Made by a program: the position numbers and the translations under genes
Notes under the pieces: model-generated
Database searches by the model: none
What the model saw: the letters and a program-made list of their open reading frames with translations, nothing else
What the model was told of the DNA's origin: nothing
Part shown: one piece after another, positions 37,036-46,036 of the stretch
How the letters are laid out: every line of letters starts with the position of its first letter
Numbering within the stretch: the stretch's first letter is position 1
Source of the DNA: Methanoregula sp. SKADARSKE-2
GTDB lineage: Archaea; Halobacteriota; Methanomicrobia; Methanomicrobiales; Methanospirillaceae
NCBI GenBank assembly: GCA_030919125.1
Contig: CP121470.1
Coordinates: forward strand, 1,720,391-1,784,390
DNA length: 64,000 nt
Direction: 5' to 3'

Positions 37036-37512
37036 TCAGAGGTTTTTCAGCGCAATGAGATCCTTGACCCCGACAAGGCGCCAGACCAGCGACCGTTCCT
37101 CTTCCGCGATTGCCGCAGGTGTATCGTCCGGGGAGTGGCCGAGCGCAGCCATGATATTGGAGGAGAGGTTCCGCTCGACAATGAGATCGACAAACCGCTG
37201 CCTGATGATCTTCTTCTCAATCGAGTCGTGGACCTCTTCGAGGTATCCCTGGAGGGTGACAAATGTATAGGAGGAGAAGTCCTTCGTATACTTCTCGATC
37301 TCGACCGAGACGTACGGGCTCTTCCGGAAATACTCGATCTTCTTCCCGTATTTTGTCGAGAGGAAGTACATGAACGACCCGTCGAATACGTACAGGAAGG
37401 GTGCAATGTACGGGTACTTCTCGCCCTGGAATGCGATACGGCAGACGTAGCCTTTCTCGATGAGCTTATCGTATTCTTGCTTCTCCATCCGCGGGATCTT
37501 TATGATATCCAT
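37036..37512 (-). CDS. Pyridoxamine-phosphate-oxidase-like flavoprotein
   Basis: 158 residues of the split-barrel PNPOx-like fold that binds FMN or F420. Typical elements are the start helix MEKQEYDKLIEKGYVCRIAFQGEKYPYIAPFLYVFDGSFMYFLS in order, a basic phosphate-contact strand (KSPYVSVEIEKY) and TFVTLQGYLEEV. The C-terminal ~50 residues are charged and helical. Physiological substrates for these small archaeal members are unknown. The gene is monocistronic on the minus strand, upstream of the region of broken genes. Confidence 0.82.
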   Translation of the reverse strand: MDIIKIPRMEKQEYDKLIEKGYVCRIAFQGEKYPYIAPFLYVFDGSFMYFLSTKYGKKIEYFRKSPYVSVEIEKYTKDFSSYTFVTLQGYLEEVHDSIEKKIIRQRFVDLIVERNLSSNIMAALGHSPDDTPAAIAEEERSLVWRLVGVKDLIALKNL

Positions 37513-37575
37513 GCACTCACAACAATCTCCGTTCCGAGCAGAACCAGATAAAGCTTGTCAATTTTTATCATGGGG

Positions 37576-38890
37576 TTACCGTTCTATCCAAAAGCCTGTA
37601 TTCTTCCAGGAGGTCATGCCTCCCAGCATGTTGGTGACGGAGCGGTACCGGTTTGCATGCAGGATCCCAGCGGCGAGGCTTCCCTTGTACCCCCCGTCAC
37701 AGTAGGTGATAACCGGAAGATCGCGCGGGATCTCATCGAGATGTTCTGTCAGCTCGCCGATATAGCGGTGATGCGATCTGGGGATGTGGCCCACGGATCT
37801 CCGGTTCTTTATGTCCCGTACATCGAGAACAAAAACCGTCTCTTTCTCTTGTCGCTCCTTAAGTTCCTGCGCAGTACACGTGGCAAACGAGTCAGTCTCC
37901 TGAGCAGCCTTCGACCAGGACGGGAAACCTCCTCCAAGGTAGCCGCGGAGATTGTCGTACCCGAGCCGGGTGAAGTGACAGAAGACGTCTTTGAGCCCGC
38001 AGTTGAAATCGTCAACGACAACAATCGGCTCGTTATAATCGAGGAACCATCCCATGAACGAGGGGAGCCCGTCCCGCCAGATCGAGAGGCTGTGTGGGAT
38101 ATGGCCGGCGGCGAAACTGGTCGGGGACCGGATATCGACTATCTGGCAACCGGATTTCCTGAGCGCTACGACTTCAGGAATAGAGAGCGGTCCCGGCCGG
38201 GGGATCCGGTCAAGGAGTTGCGGACCGTTGGCGTTGAGCACCTCCATGGTACGGAAGTATGGGGGATAGTAGGGTGATTCGGTGACACGCCGGGCGATAA
38301 ATTCCTCCCGGGCAAGGGCAAGAAGCGGGTTTGTCGCACGCTCGTAGCCTGCGGTTGTGAACGAGTGGTCCGCGATATCCCCGCCGCAGAGAGACCCGGC
38401 ACCGTGGGCCGGACAGACGATGACCCCCTCGCCAAGCGCGAGGATCTTCTTTACAATGCTGTCATGGATCTTGCCCGCCATCTCAGCCTTTCTCTCCTGC
38501 CCGTAAAAATCGGTTCGACCAATGTCGCCGGCAAGGAGCGCGTCGCCGCAGAAGACCATATAGGGTTTATCGGAGACTTCTCGGTCTTTCAGGACAATTA
38601 AGATGCTCTCCTCCGTATGGCCCGGTGTCTCAATGACCCCGAGTTCGAGCGTCCCAATCAAAAAGATCTCTCCCTCTTTCACCGGGTTGCCATACGCAAA
38701 ATTGAAATTTTTTCCATGCCAGATTCCGGCCCCGCAGAGGTTTGCAAGCTCCCGGGAACCGGTGAGATAATCCTCGTTCCGGTGGATCTCGAAGAGGTGG
38801 GTGATGGCCATCTCATTGCGGTCTGCGAGAGCGAGGTACTCCTCACATGACGGACGGGTATCGGAGGAGAACCGGCTGGTTGTTTCCCGT
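37576..38890 (-). CDS. MBL-fold hydrolase with two rhodanese domains, 5' end missing or overlapping
   Basis: The frame encodes a metallo-beta-lactamase domain (metal motif IHRNEDY, then ETPGHTEESI, CGDALLAGD, CPAHGAG) and two rhodanese domains (about 255-350 and 365-455). The second rhodanese keeps the active-site-like ITYCDGGYKG with its cysteine; the first has VVDDFNC. This family of persulfide/sulfur-handling enzymes normally begins about 25 residues before the DPR-like strand. Here the frame reaches that strand (DTRPSCEEYLAL, near 38880) but then runs into the 3' end of the LigT-phosphoesterase gene without a start. The first internal ATG is at 38814. Either the 5' end was lost or translation starts inside the overlap. 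Confidence 0.72.
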
Positions 38891-40147
38891 TTTCTCCGCA
38901 TGGCGGATCCGTGAAGTGATCTCCTTGAGGGAGACCGGGACGTATCCCACGACTTCGGCACTCACATTGATCCGCCGGTCGCAAAAATTGATGAACGGGA
39001 ATTCTGCGAGCTGGTTGTTGTGGTGATGCCCGTGGATCACCCAGCCATCGAACCCGATAGGGGCATCGGAGGGGTCGTGCACAAGAAGAAACTTCCGGCC
39101 CTCGTACACGAGATCGGCAGAACGAACCATCCCCGGTTCCGGGTCATCATGGTTCCCCGCGATATAGGTGACCTTTCCTACGAGCTGTTCACGATAGTGT
39201 GATGATGGAGGGGCATCGTTCCCGTACCGCAGGTCTCCCAGGAGATACGCCGTGCTGTTCGGAGAGACCGTGGCATTCCAGTTGCGGATAAGGACAGCGT
39301 CCATCTCCTGAACATTTGGAAACAGGAACGGCCGGGAACAGTACCGGATGATATTTGCGTGACCGAGATAAAGGTCTGCAATCAGGAATATATCGTCCCC
39401 CGGCCCGGCGGGAGTTAAGAGTTCAAACCTGGCATACTTCCGGAAATCCGCAAGCGTCTTACGATTGCATTCGGAATTGTGGAGATCTTCTCCCACGATC
39501 CAGCGTTTTTCCAGAAGATCGTATTCACCGAGGATCTCCTCTCCTACTAAAACTGTTATCCGGAGTCCGGTCTCGTCAATGAGGAGGGGCCGGAGCACCG
39601 GTTTTTTCCCGATACCCCATATCCTGGCAAGGAAGATCCCTACCGCCGGGAAAAATCCGGAATGGGCCTTATCCGGAACCTTGGATGCTCTTATCCGCTC
39701 AAGCTTTTGGAAGATCTCAGAGGCCTGATCTTCTGCGAGCCGGTTGGCAATCGTCACATGGAACCATTTTTTATCCGGGAATGCGTCCCAGGCATTGAGA
39801 CTGGTGACAACCGGGTTCAGCGTATCGCTGATGCCCCTCGTGAGCGCCCGTAATTCTTCGGAAGGATGCACGGTGAATGCGAGAACGCTGCCGTTCATCC
39901 CGACCTTCTTCTCCCAGCCATCGATGGTGAAAGGAACCGGATCATACGCTTGCGCAATATCCTGAAGGGTGTCGAGAAGTGTCTGAGGGCCGGTATCTCT
40001 CAGGAGAAACGGGCCAAACAGGGTGACGTGAGGGTGTCGTTCCATGAAACCCTCAACCCCGAACCGTTCGGCCAAGGCAGAGATGATGGTTTTTACACGC
40101 CACTTCGTTCTTGTGAGCCGGATCTCAATAAGATAGGTTTCTTCCAT
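38843..40147 (-). CDS. 2'-5' RNA ligase-like (2H phosphoesterase) fused to a calcineurin-like phosphoesterase
   Basis: 434 residues in two parts. Residues 1-210 are a LigT-type 2H domain with both HxTx motifs: HVTL at 40-43 and HVTI at 130-133. Residues 250-415 are a COG4186-like metallophosphoesterase with LIADLYLGHANIIRY (255-269), LLGDLR (303-308), GNHD (331-334) and IHGHHHN (371-377). The first metal motif, normally D-x-H, is D258-x-Y260 here. LigT proteins open 2',3'-cyclic phosphates on RNA ends; a fused phosphatase could remove the resulting phosphate, but that is inference. The gene overlaps the MBL-rhodanese frame. Confidence 0.85.
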   Translation of the reverse strand: MEETYLIEIRLTRTKWRVKTIISALAERFGVEGFMERHPHVTLFGPFLLRDTGPQTLLDTLQDIAQAYDPVPFTIDGWEKKVGMNGSVLAFTVHPSEELRALTRGISDTLNPVVTSLNAWDAFPDKKWFHVTIANRLAEDQASEIFQKLERIRASKVPDKAHSGFFPAVGIFLARIWGIGKKPVLRPLLIDETGLRITVLVGEEILGEYDLLEKRWIVGEDLHNSECNRKTLADFRKYARFELLTPAGPGDDIFLIADLYLGHANIIRYCSRPFLFPNVQEMDAVLIRNWNATVSPNSTAYLLGDLRYGNDAPPSSHYREQLVGKVTYIAGNHDDPEPGMVRSADLVYEGRKFLLVHDPSDAPIGFDGWVIHGHHHNNQLAEFPFINFCDRRINVSAEVVGYVPVSLKEITSRIRHAEKTGNNQPVLLRYPSVM

Positions 40148-40762
40148 GCACGAGCAGTCCGCTACTTTTAGGTATGTGCAGTCATAGAGGTTAAACCTGT
40201 GACTTTGTTACGATCAGGTTCAGATACCAGGGATCCCGGAAAAACCCGTAACATCCCCAAAACTAAAAAAAAAGTCCGGGGGGATAGCCGAGCGCAGGAC
40301 TTTTGCAGGAACTGTTCAGCGCTTGAGGAAGTTTCCTTCAAATTCTCTCGGGGCAGGTTTTCGGCTTCTCTGTAACGATCTCTTTTGAAAAGATCCTGAT
40401 CATACCCCTTTCCAAAAAACCATCCTGACAATGGTCGTCCCATTTCCCGCTGTATCAACTCCGGTCATCTCAAACCAGCTCTTCTTCCCAACGGGTAACG
40501 TTTGGGAAGTTTCCCGTCAGAAGTTCTCTTATTGGCTTCCTGGTTCAGGGCATATTTTAAATCCGTCATCTCAGGGGGATGTGCTGTCCAGGCGTTTATC
40601 ATCGGAGGATTTCTGAGGGTATAAGAGAGGGCAGGGAAATTACCAGAGAGGGTCGAGGGGGCGCGAAATAGTCCGGGGCATTCAACAGGTGTGGGTGTTT
40701 CTGGGGAACCGCTTCTCCCGAAACCAAATTCTCTTTGCGATAAAAACAAAACTCCTGATTAC
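40148..40762. other. 615-base gap with no supported gene
   Basis: Between the LigT fusion (leftward) and the HAD hydrolase (rightward). The minus-strand frames here (40168-40458 and 40465-40749) have no ribosome-binding site and unconvincing composition. The region should hold the divergent promoters; TATA-like ATATTTTAAATC occurs near 40551-40562, too far from either gene to assign. Confidence 0.5.
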
Positions 40763-41449
40763 ATGTGCATGGGAGATTCACTTTCATCCATCAGGACACT
40801 CTTATTCGATATGGACAACACCCTCTTTGATCTCGAAGGAGCGCAGGCTGCATCCTGCTGCGAGGTGGCCCGGTTTCTGGGGGACGATGATGGCGGGGCC
40901 TTATACGATTATTTCCTCCGGCCGGTCCGGGGTTTTGAGTCGCATGAGAATATCCGGGATTATATAAGGGATCGGAATCTCTGGGATGACGGGACGTTCC
41001 GGAAGGCCTGCACGATCTTCGAAGAACGGAGACTCCAGCAGATCACGGTATACGACCATGTGGCAGAAACACTTTTTGAGCTGGGGGAACTGGGATATGC
41101 CATGGCAATTGTCACCGATGCACACTTCCGGGATGCAACGAAACGCCTCGAGAAGACCGGCCTCCTCCCTTTTTTCCGTGGTATGGTAACCTACGATCTG
41201 ATCGGTGAGAAAAAACCATCCCGGGAACCGTTCCTTGCGGCACTCGATATGATGAGATCAGAGGCCCATGAGGCGCTTTTTATCGGTGACAGCCCCAGGC
41301 GCGACATAGAACCCTGCCGCTCTCTTGGGATCCGGACGGTGTATGCCCGGTACGGGGACACCAATTTCTCCCAGGGCGACAGGGTAAACGCCGATTTCAC
41401 CATCGACTCGCTCAAAGAACTCCTCGATATCCTCGGAACATCCCGCTGA
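40763..41449 (+). CDS. HAD-superfamily hydrolase
   Basis: About 228 residues with the four HAD motifs: [12 protein letters not shown] (nucleophile and acid/base Asp), AIVTDAH (motif II Thr), the motif III lysine in [10 protein letters not shown], and [13 protein letters not shown] (motif IV acids). The cap domain between motifs I and II is helical (C1 type). These enzymes are mostly small-molecule phosphatases; the substrate is unknown. The start at 40763 (or 40769) places motif I close to the N-terminus as usual; the longer frame from 40691 is not family-like. Confidence 0.88.
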   Translation: MCMGDSLSSIRTLLFDMDNTLFDLEGAQAASCCEVARFLGDDDGGALYDYFLRPVRGFESHENIRDYIRDRNLWDDGTFRKACTIFEERRLQQITVYDHVAETLFELGELGYAMAIVTDAHFRDATKRLEKTGLLPFFRGMVTYDLIGEKKPSREPFLAALDMMRSEAHEALFIGDSPRRDIEPCRSLGIRTVYARYGDTNFSQGDRVNADFTIDSLKELLDILGTSR

Positions 41450-41606
41450 GACCAAGAGTTCTCCGTTCTCCAGAATCGGTGGAAACAGTACAGGAGTGCC
41501 TCGGGAGCGCGATCATGGCAACCTGCTCGTTTATACCGGACTTTTCGATTTTTTCTGTAACTATTCACCACAACATAAAAAAAAGAGTACGATAAATTTT
41601 AGTGAT

Positions 41607-42149
41607 ATGTTTGTTCCATCCAAGATCTTTTTCACCAAAGGGGTTGGTGTCCATAAAGATCGCCTTGCCTCATTCGAGCTGGCATTGAGGAAGGCCGGGA
41701 TAGAGAAATGCAATCTCGTCTATGTTTCCAGTATTTTTCCTCCGAACTGCAAGCAGATCACCAAGTCTGAGGGCTTAAAGCAGCTCCAGCCGGGCGGGAT
41801 AACGTTCTGCGTCATGGCACGGAACGAGACCAATGAACCCAACAGACTTGTATCATCCGCGATCGGTCTTGCACTCCCCAGCGATAATGCAGAATACGGG
41901 TACCTCTCCGAGCACCACGCGTTTGGCGAGACCCAGGAGAAGACGGGGGAATACGCAGAAGATCTCGCGGCGACCATGCTTGCAACCACGCTCGGTATCG
42001 AGTTCGATGTGACCCTCGCATGGCAGGAGCGGGAGCAGATCTATAAGGCAAGCGGGAAGATCATCAAGACCAAGAATATCTGCCAGTCCGCAGAAGGGGA
42101 CAAGAACGGTCTCTGGACAACGACCATTGTGGTTGCGGTGTTCCTCTAA
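41607..42149 (+). CDS. pdaD: Pyruvoyl-dependent arginine decarboxylase
   Basis: 180 residues matching archaeal PdaD. The proenzyme self-cleaves between two serines within [12 protein letters not shown] (Ser83-Ser84) to produce the pyruvoyl group on the new alpha chain. Other family parts are [21 protein letters not shown] at the N-terminus and [14 protein letters not shown]. The enzyme makes agmatine, the first step of archaeal polyamine synthesis and of agmatidine for tRNA-Ile2. The ATG at 41607 follows AT-rich ATAAATTTTAG, which could serve as the TATA box. Confidence 0.94.
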   Translation: MFVPSKIFFTKGVGVHKDRLASFELALRKAGIEKCNLVYVSSIFPPNCKQITKSEGLKQLQPGGITFCVMARNETNEPNRLVSSAIGLALPSDNAEYGYLSEHHAFGETQEKTGEYAEDLAATMLATTLGIEFDVTLAWQEREQIYKASGKIIKTKNICQSAEGDKNGLWTTTIVVAVFL

Positions 42150-42239
42150 TCTTTTGTGGTTTTTCCCTTTTTCTGAGGTCTTTTTATTCCCTTGCAGAGG
42201 GTTCGAAAACCCGGGTTTTAAGATCAAAGACGTTTGTGG

Positions 42240-43007
42240 TTATCTCTCCACTCGGTCCTTTGCCATCCTTCGGATCTTCTCCGCAAGTGCGAGCACCGCC
42301 ATCCGGGCCGCACTCGCCTCCGGGATACTGGAGACCGGTGTTGCCGCAAGATCTGCATTTTCAACAGCGTCATCGGCCGGGATGATGGCTATCGGCTCTT
42401 CGCTGCCGATATCGACCGGGGCGGATCCTGTTTTGTACTTGTTGACCACGAAAAAAATCTTCTCGTTCTCAAGGCCGAGCTGGGTCGCGATCTCCCGGAT
42501 CCGTGCAACGGTCCGGAGCCCCCGGGCCCCGGGATCGCTCACGATCAGGAGCATGTCGGGCTTCCCGATGGTGCCGCGAGCGATATGTTCCATTCCGGCC
42601 TCGGTGTCGATGACGACGAACCGGTACTCGCGTTGGAGCTGTTGCATGCATTCGCCGAGAAGGTCGTTTGCAAAACAATAACAGCCGCTTCCCTCCGGCC
42701 TGCCCATGGCTACGAGATCGAAGCCTTCCGCCTCGACAAGCGACTGACGGAACCGGAACCGAACATAGTCGTGCCGGTTCATCCCCGGCGGGATCTGGCG
42801 GCTGAACGCCTCCTCCCGCATGCTGCCGAGCGATTCCCCGACAGTAACCCCAAGGGCTTCGTGGAGGTTGGCGTTCGGGTCTGCGTCGACAGCAAGGACC
42901 GGCTTTTCGCCGAGCTCAAGGAACGATCGGACGAGGAGCGAGCTGACCGTTGTCTTGCCGGTGCCGCCTTTTCCGGAGAGTGCGATGGTGAAGGGTTGCG
43001 ATGGCAT
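42240..43007 (-). CDS. CooC/AcsF-type nickel-insertion ATPase
   Basis: 255 residues of the MinD/SIMIBI class. It has the deviant Walker A SGKGGTGKTT (about 11-20), switch I VDADPNANL, and FVVIDTEAGMEHI. A Cys-x-Cys (GCYCFAND, near 108-115) matches the metal-binding CxC of CooC. These ATPases mature the nickel centres of CO dehydrogenase or acetyl-CoA synthase. It is the last gene of the acs-like operon, about 80 bases after the methionine-synthase-like gene. Confidence 0.88.
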   Translation of the reverse strand: MPSQPFTIALSGKGGTGKTTVSSLLVRSFLELGEKPVLAVDADPNANLHEALGVTVGESLGSMREEAFSRQIPPGMNRHDYVRFRFRQSLVEAEGFDLVAMGRPEGSGCYCFANDLLGECMQQLQREYRFVVIDTEAGMEHIARGTIGKPDMLLIVSDPGARGLRTVARIREIATQLGLENEKIFFVVNKYKTGSAPVDIGSEEPIAIIPADDAVENADLAATPVSSIPEASAARMAVLALAEKIRRMAKDRVER

Positions 43008-43088
43008 GGTTGGCTCCTTGCTGACCGGTGGATATTGCGGTCGGGGAAATTTATTTTAATGTTTTGTCTTTCGGAGTTTTCTTACTAA

Positions 43089-44132
43089 TTATCCGCGCTG
43101 TTCTGCCCGGATCCGCCGGGAGATCTCTCTCGCCGCGCCCATGATGGCGAGCGAGCCGTTTCGGTCTGCGAAACGGATCCCGCAGCTCGGTGTGATAAGG
43201 GACTGGGCGTCAAAAAGCTCTTCGGGAATTCTCGCACAGAGCTGCTTCCGGATTGCGAGATATTTTTCATACAGGGAATCGATCGTCTCCTTTGAAAATA
43301 CTGCGTACTCGGCGGGAACAATCCCCCAGGCCACTACGCCGCCCCGCTCCAGGTAGGAGATGACCGCGTCGGTGTAGAGGAGGAACTCCTTTGCCGTGGT
43401 GTACGCATCAAACGAGACCACGGAGGGGTTGAGTTCGAGCACGAACTTCCAATCGGTATTCGAGCAGCAGTGGACGCCAAGGCCCCCTTCAACAAGGGAG
43501 GCGATGTCTTCCCACCCGGCTTTTACCATCGCATGGTCGAGCGGAACGACAGATGATCCGAGCGAGGCAAGGTAGGGCTCATTGAGGACCACGAGGGTCT
43601 CATGAACCCCGTTCTTTGTCTTCATCTCGTTCTCGCACCACCGGGCCTTGAGAGCGATCATCTTCGAGAGGACGTCGGCGATCTGCGAATCGTAGTAGAT
43701 CGGGCGCTTGCCGGCGTCAACAACCTGCATACCGAAGGTAACTGGGCCGGTTACCTGGCACTTGAGGTACTGCGTGCCGGCGAGGGACCGGCCCGTCATC
43801 TCGATGAACGCCGATGCATAATCTTTGTGGAGCGCATAGGGGGCAAAATTGCCTTCCACGTAGTCCATGTAGATCTGTTCCATTGCAGCGGTCTGATCCC
43901 GGGTTCTGTCGAAGAGGAGCCGGTCCTCGCGGATGAGCCGGCCCGGGAGCTGCTCGGAGTCGTTGAAGACAATCCCCTCGAGCTGGCCCCGGTCCGGAAG
44001 GGTCGGGATGTACGGGAACCCGGGGAAGATCGAGAGGACATCGCTGCAGGCTCTGGCCGGGTCGGTATGCGGGAGTGCGCCAACGCCGGTCGCGAGCGAA
44101 TGGGGGGGAGAGATCATCCGCGCCATGCTCAC
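43089..44132 (-). CDS. Core methionine synthase-like protein (MetE C-terminal domain only)
   Basis: 347 residues corresponding to the catalytic half of cobalamin-independent methionine synthase. The zinc ligands are in place: H221 and C223 in VHCCSN and C317 in TPSCGIR. ATGVGALPHTDP at the start is also typical of the family. It lacks the N-terminal folate-binding half, so the methyl donor is not a long-chain folate. Stand-alone 'core' enzymes of this type use methyl-corrinoid proteins. Its position directly after the genes for the corrinoid iron-sulfur protein and its activator points to that protein as donor. It overlaps the activator gene by four bases. Confidence 0.82.
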   Translation of the reverse strand: MSMARMISPPHSLATGVGALPHTDPARACSDVLSIFPGFPYIPTLPDRGQLEGIVFNDSEQLPGRLIREDRLLFDRTRDQTAAMEQIYMDYVEGNFAPYALHKDYASAFIEMTGRSLAGTQYLKCQVTGPVTFGMQVVDAGKRPIYYDSQIADVLSKMIALKARWCENEMKTKNGVHETLVVLNEPYLASLGSSVVPLDHAMVKAGWEDIASLVEGGLGVHCCSNTDWKFVLELNPSVVSFDAYTTAKEFLLYTDAVISYLERGGVVAWGIVPAEYAVFSKETIDSLYEKYLAIRKQLCARIPEELFDAQSLITPSCGIRFADRNGSLAIMGAAREISRRIRAEQRG

Positions 44133-46033
44133 TCCTTCCCATGATTCCGGGTTGCCTCCAGCTCTTCCTGCACTGCGGGGAAGAGCGTGAGATCGGTATG
44201 CGGGAGGAATGCGCTGGAGGTGTACTCTTCCATGAACGAGGGCTCGGCATTGAGTTCGATGTACGCGATCTTGTACGCGATCTCATCCAGGGTCTTGCGC
44301 TTCGACCGGTTGATCAGGGCCATGTTTGCCCCGGCGACCGCTCCGTTCCCGATATTCCTGACATGGTCGATCCCGATCTCCGGAATAATCCCGATGATCG
44401 TCGCATTCTTCTTGTCGAGGTAATTGCCGAACGCCCCGGCAAAGTAGATAGTCGCGATCTCGTGCCGGGTGACACCTGCCTCCTTCATCAGGGTGACGCA
44501 GGCGGCATGGACGGAGGCCTTGCTCATGATCAGGTTCTTGATGTCATTCTCGGTGATGACAATGTCTTTTCCGATCGCGGTCTCTCTCTCCCATACGACG
44601 ACAAACTCGGGGAAGTGATCGCCTTTACGGACCCTGTCGTTCTCTATCCCCGTGTTGATCCGCCCGGTCCGGTCGATGATTCCGGCAACGAGCATTTCGG
44701 CGAGGAGATCGATCAGCCCAGAACCCGTTATTCCCCGGGGTTTCGCGCTGTTGATTGTCGTATAGGCTGGCGCGAGGGTCGTGGGATCGATCGTCACCTT
44801 CTCGATCGCCCCGGGGTTTGCCCGCATGCCGAAGAGGACCTCGCCGCCCTCGAGAGCAGGCCCGGCCGCGCCCGCACAGGAGAACATCCACTCCCTATTC
44901 CCGAGCACGACCTCGAAGTTCGTCCCGATATCGATCATGAGGGAGATCTCCTCCCGTTCTGCCATACCGCACGCGAGGATGTCTGCTATAATGTCGCCTC
45001 CGATAAAATCGCTGACTGCGGGGAAGGCGAAGAGGCCGCAGTTCTGGTTGCAGGCTATCCCGATCCTGCTTGCCGCAACCGAGAGGGCCCGGCGCACGAC
45101 CGGGACATAGGGCTCGGCGATCATGTATGCCGGGTCGATGCCGAGGAGCATGTGGGTCATGACCGTGTTCCCGGCAATGACGACCTCGTAGATGTCTTCC
45201 CGGTCGATCCCGGCATTGTCAGCGGCGGACGTGAGAGCCGTATTGATGCTCTCGACCGCAAGGGCCTGGAGCTTCGCAAGCCCGTTCTTCCGGGCGAAAT
45301 TGACCCGGGCGAGGATATCCTCGCCGCAGCTGATCTGCTTGTTGTAGTTTGAGGCGATCCCGACGACCTTGCCGGTCACGAGATCCCAGAGGTAGACAAC
45401 GATCGTGGTAGATCCGAGATCGACCGCGGCGCCGTACAGGCGCATTGCCGTATCATTCTCCTGGAGGTCGATGAGCCGGTACCCTCCTGGTACGAGCGCG
45501 ATCGTGCCCGTGACTTTCCAGTCACTGTGCCGGAGGATCCCCGGGATCTCCCGTAGAACTTCGAGCGGGGCGTACATCTTCTCTGCGACCGGGCCCCCGG
45601 ATTTCTGGATCCCCCAGAGGAGCCGGGAGAGGTCGGGCGACGGATCGGCAAGGCTTGGGGGCTGGAGCTGGACGTAGAACTTCCGGACCGAGGGCCTGAA
45701 CTCGATCGGGAGATCTTCGCGGGTGATCAGGATCTTCTGCTCCTGGATCAGGGAGCTCTCGGGTATCGTGACCTGGATGTCGCCATCGACTGAGGTAACG
45801 CACGCGAGGCATGCCCCGCGCCGGATCTCGTCCTCGTTAAAGAACCGGAAATATTTCTGGAGATCGAAGCTTGTTTTACCGGCCTGGACAAACATCACGC
45901 ACTTGCCACATTTGCCCTGCCCGCCGCAGATGACGTTCACGTTCAGGCCGGCACGCTGGGCTGCGTCCAGGATAGTGCATCCGCGCTCGACATCGATCTT
46001 CCGGTAACTGGGAAGGAAGGTGACCGTAGGCAT
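44129..46033 (-). CDS. acsV: Corrinoid-protein reductive activator (AcsV/COG3894-like)
   Basis: 634 residues. The N-terminus is a 2Fe-2S ferredoxin domain with CGGQGKCGKC (about 35-45) and the later RRGACLACVT. The rest is the ASKHA ATPase of the DUF4445 group, with LGSTTIVVYLWD, ISLMIDIGTNFEVVLGN and AGAFGNYLDKKNATIIG. The protein uses ATP and an electron to return inactive cob(II)amide of the corrinoid iron-sulfur protein to cob(I)amide. The gene lies three bases after acsC and overlaps the core methionine synthase gene, as expected for the bacterial Wood-Ljungdahl operon. Confidence 0.88.
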   Translation of the reverse strand: MPTVTFLPSYRKIDVERGCTILDAAQRAGLNVNVICGGQGKCGKCVMFVQAGKTSFDLQKYFRFFNEDEIRRGACLACVTSVDGDIQVTIPESSLIQEQKILITREDLPIEFRPSVRKFYVQLQPPSLADPSPDLSRLLWGIQKSGGPVAEKMYAPLEVLREIPGILRHSDWKVTGTIALVPGGYRLIDLQENDTAMRLYGAAVDLGSTTIVVYLWDLVTGKVVGIASNYNKQISCGEDILARVNFARKNGLAKLQALAVESINTALTSAADNAGIDREDIYEVVIAGNTVMTHMLLGIDPAYMIAEPYVPVVRRALSVAASRIGIACNQNCGLFAFPAVSDFIGGDIIADILACGMAEREEISLMIDIGTNFEVVLGNREWMFSCAGAAGPALEGGEVLFGMRANPGAIEKVTIDPTTLAPAYTTINSAKPRGITGSGLIDLLAEMLVAGIIDRTGRINTGIENDRVRKGDHFPEFVVVWERETAIGKDIVITENDIKNLIMSKASVHAACVTLMKEAGVTRHEIATIYFAGAFGNYLDKKNATIIGIIPEIGIDHVRNIGNGAVAGANMALINRSKRKTLDEIAYKIAYIELNAEPSFMEEYTSSAFLPHTDLTLFPAVQEELEATRNHGKE

Positions 46034-46036
46034 GAA

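Noticed and set aside
40258-40300. tRNA-like string GGGGGGATAGCCGAGCGCAGGAC
   Set aside because: It resembles the 5' half of a tRNA, but no anticodon arm, T-arm or matching acceptor strand follows.
44075-45352. 425-codon plus-strand frame opposite acsV
   Set aside because: The minus strand carries an unmistakable ferredoxin-ASKHA protein. The plus-strand translation is Asp/Arg/Pro-rich and typical of antisense shadow.
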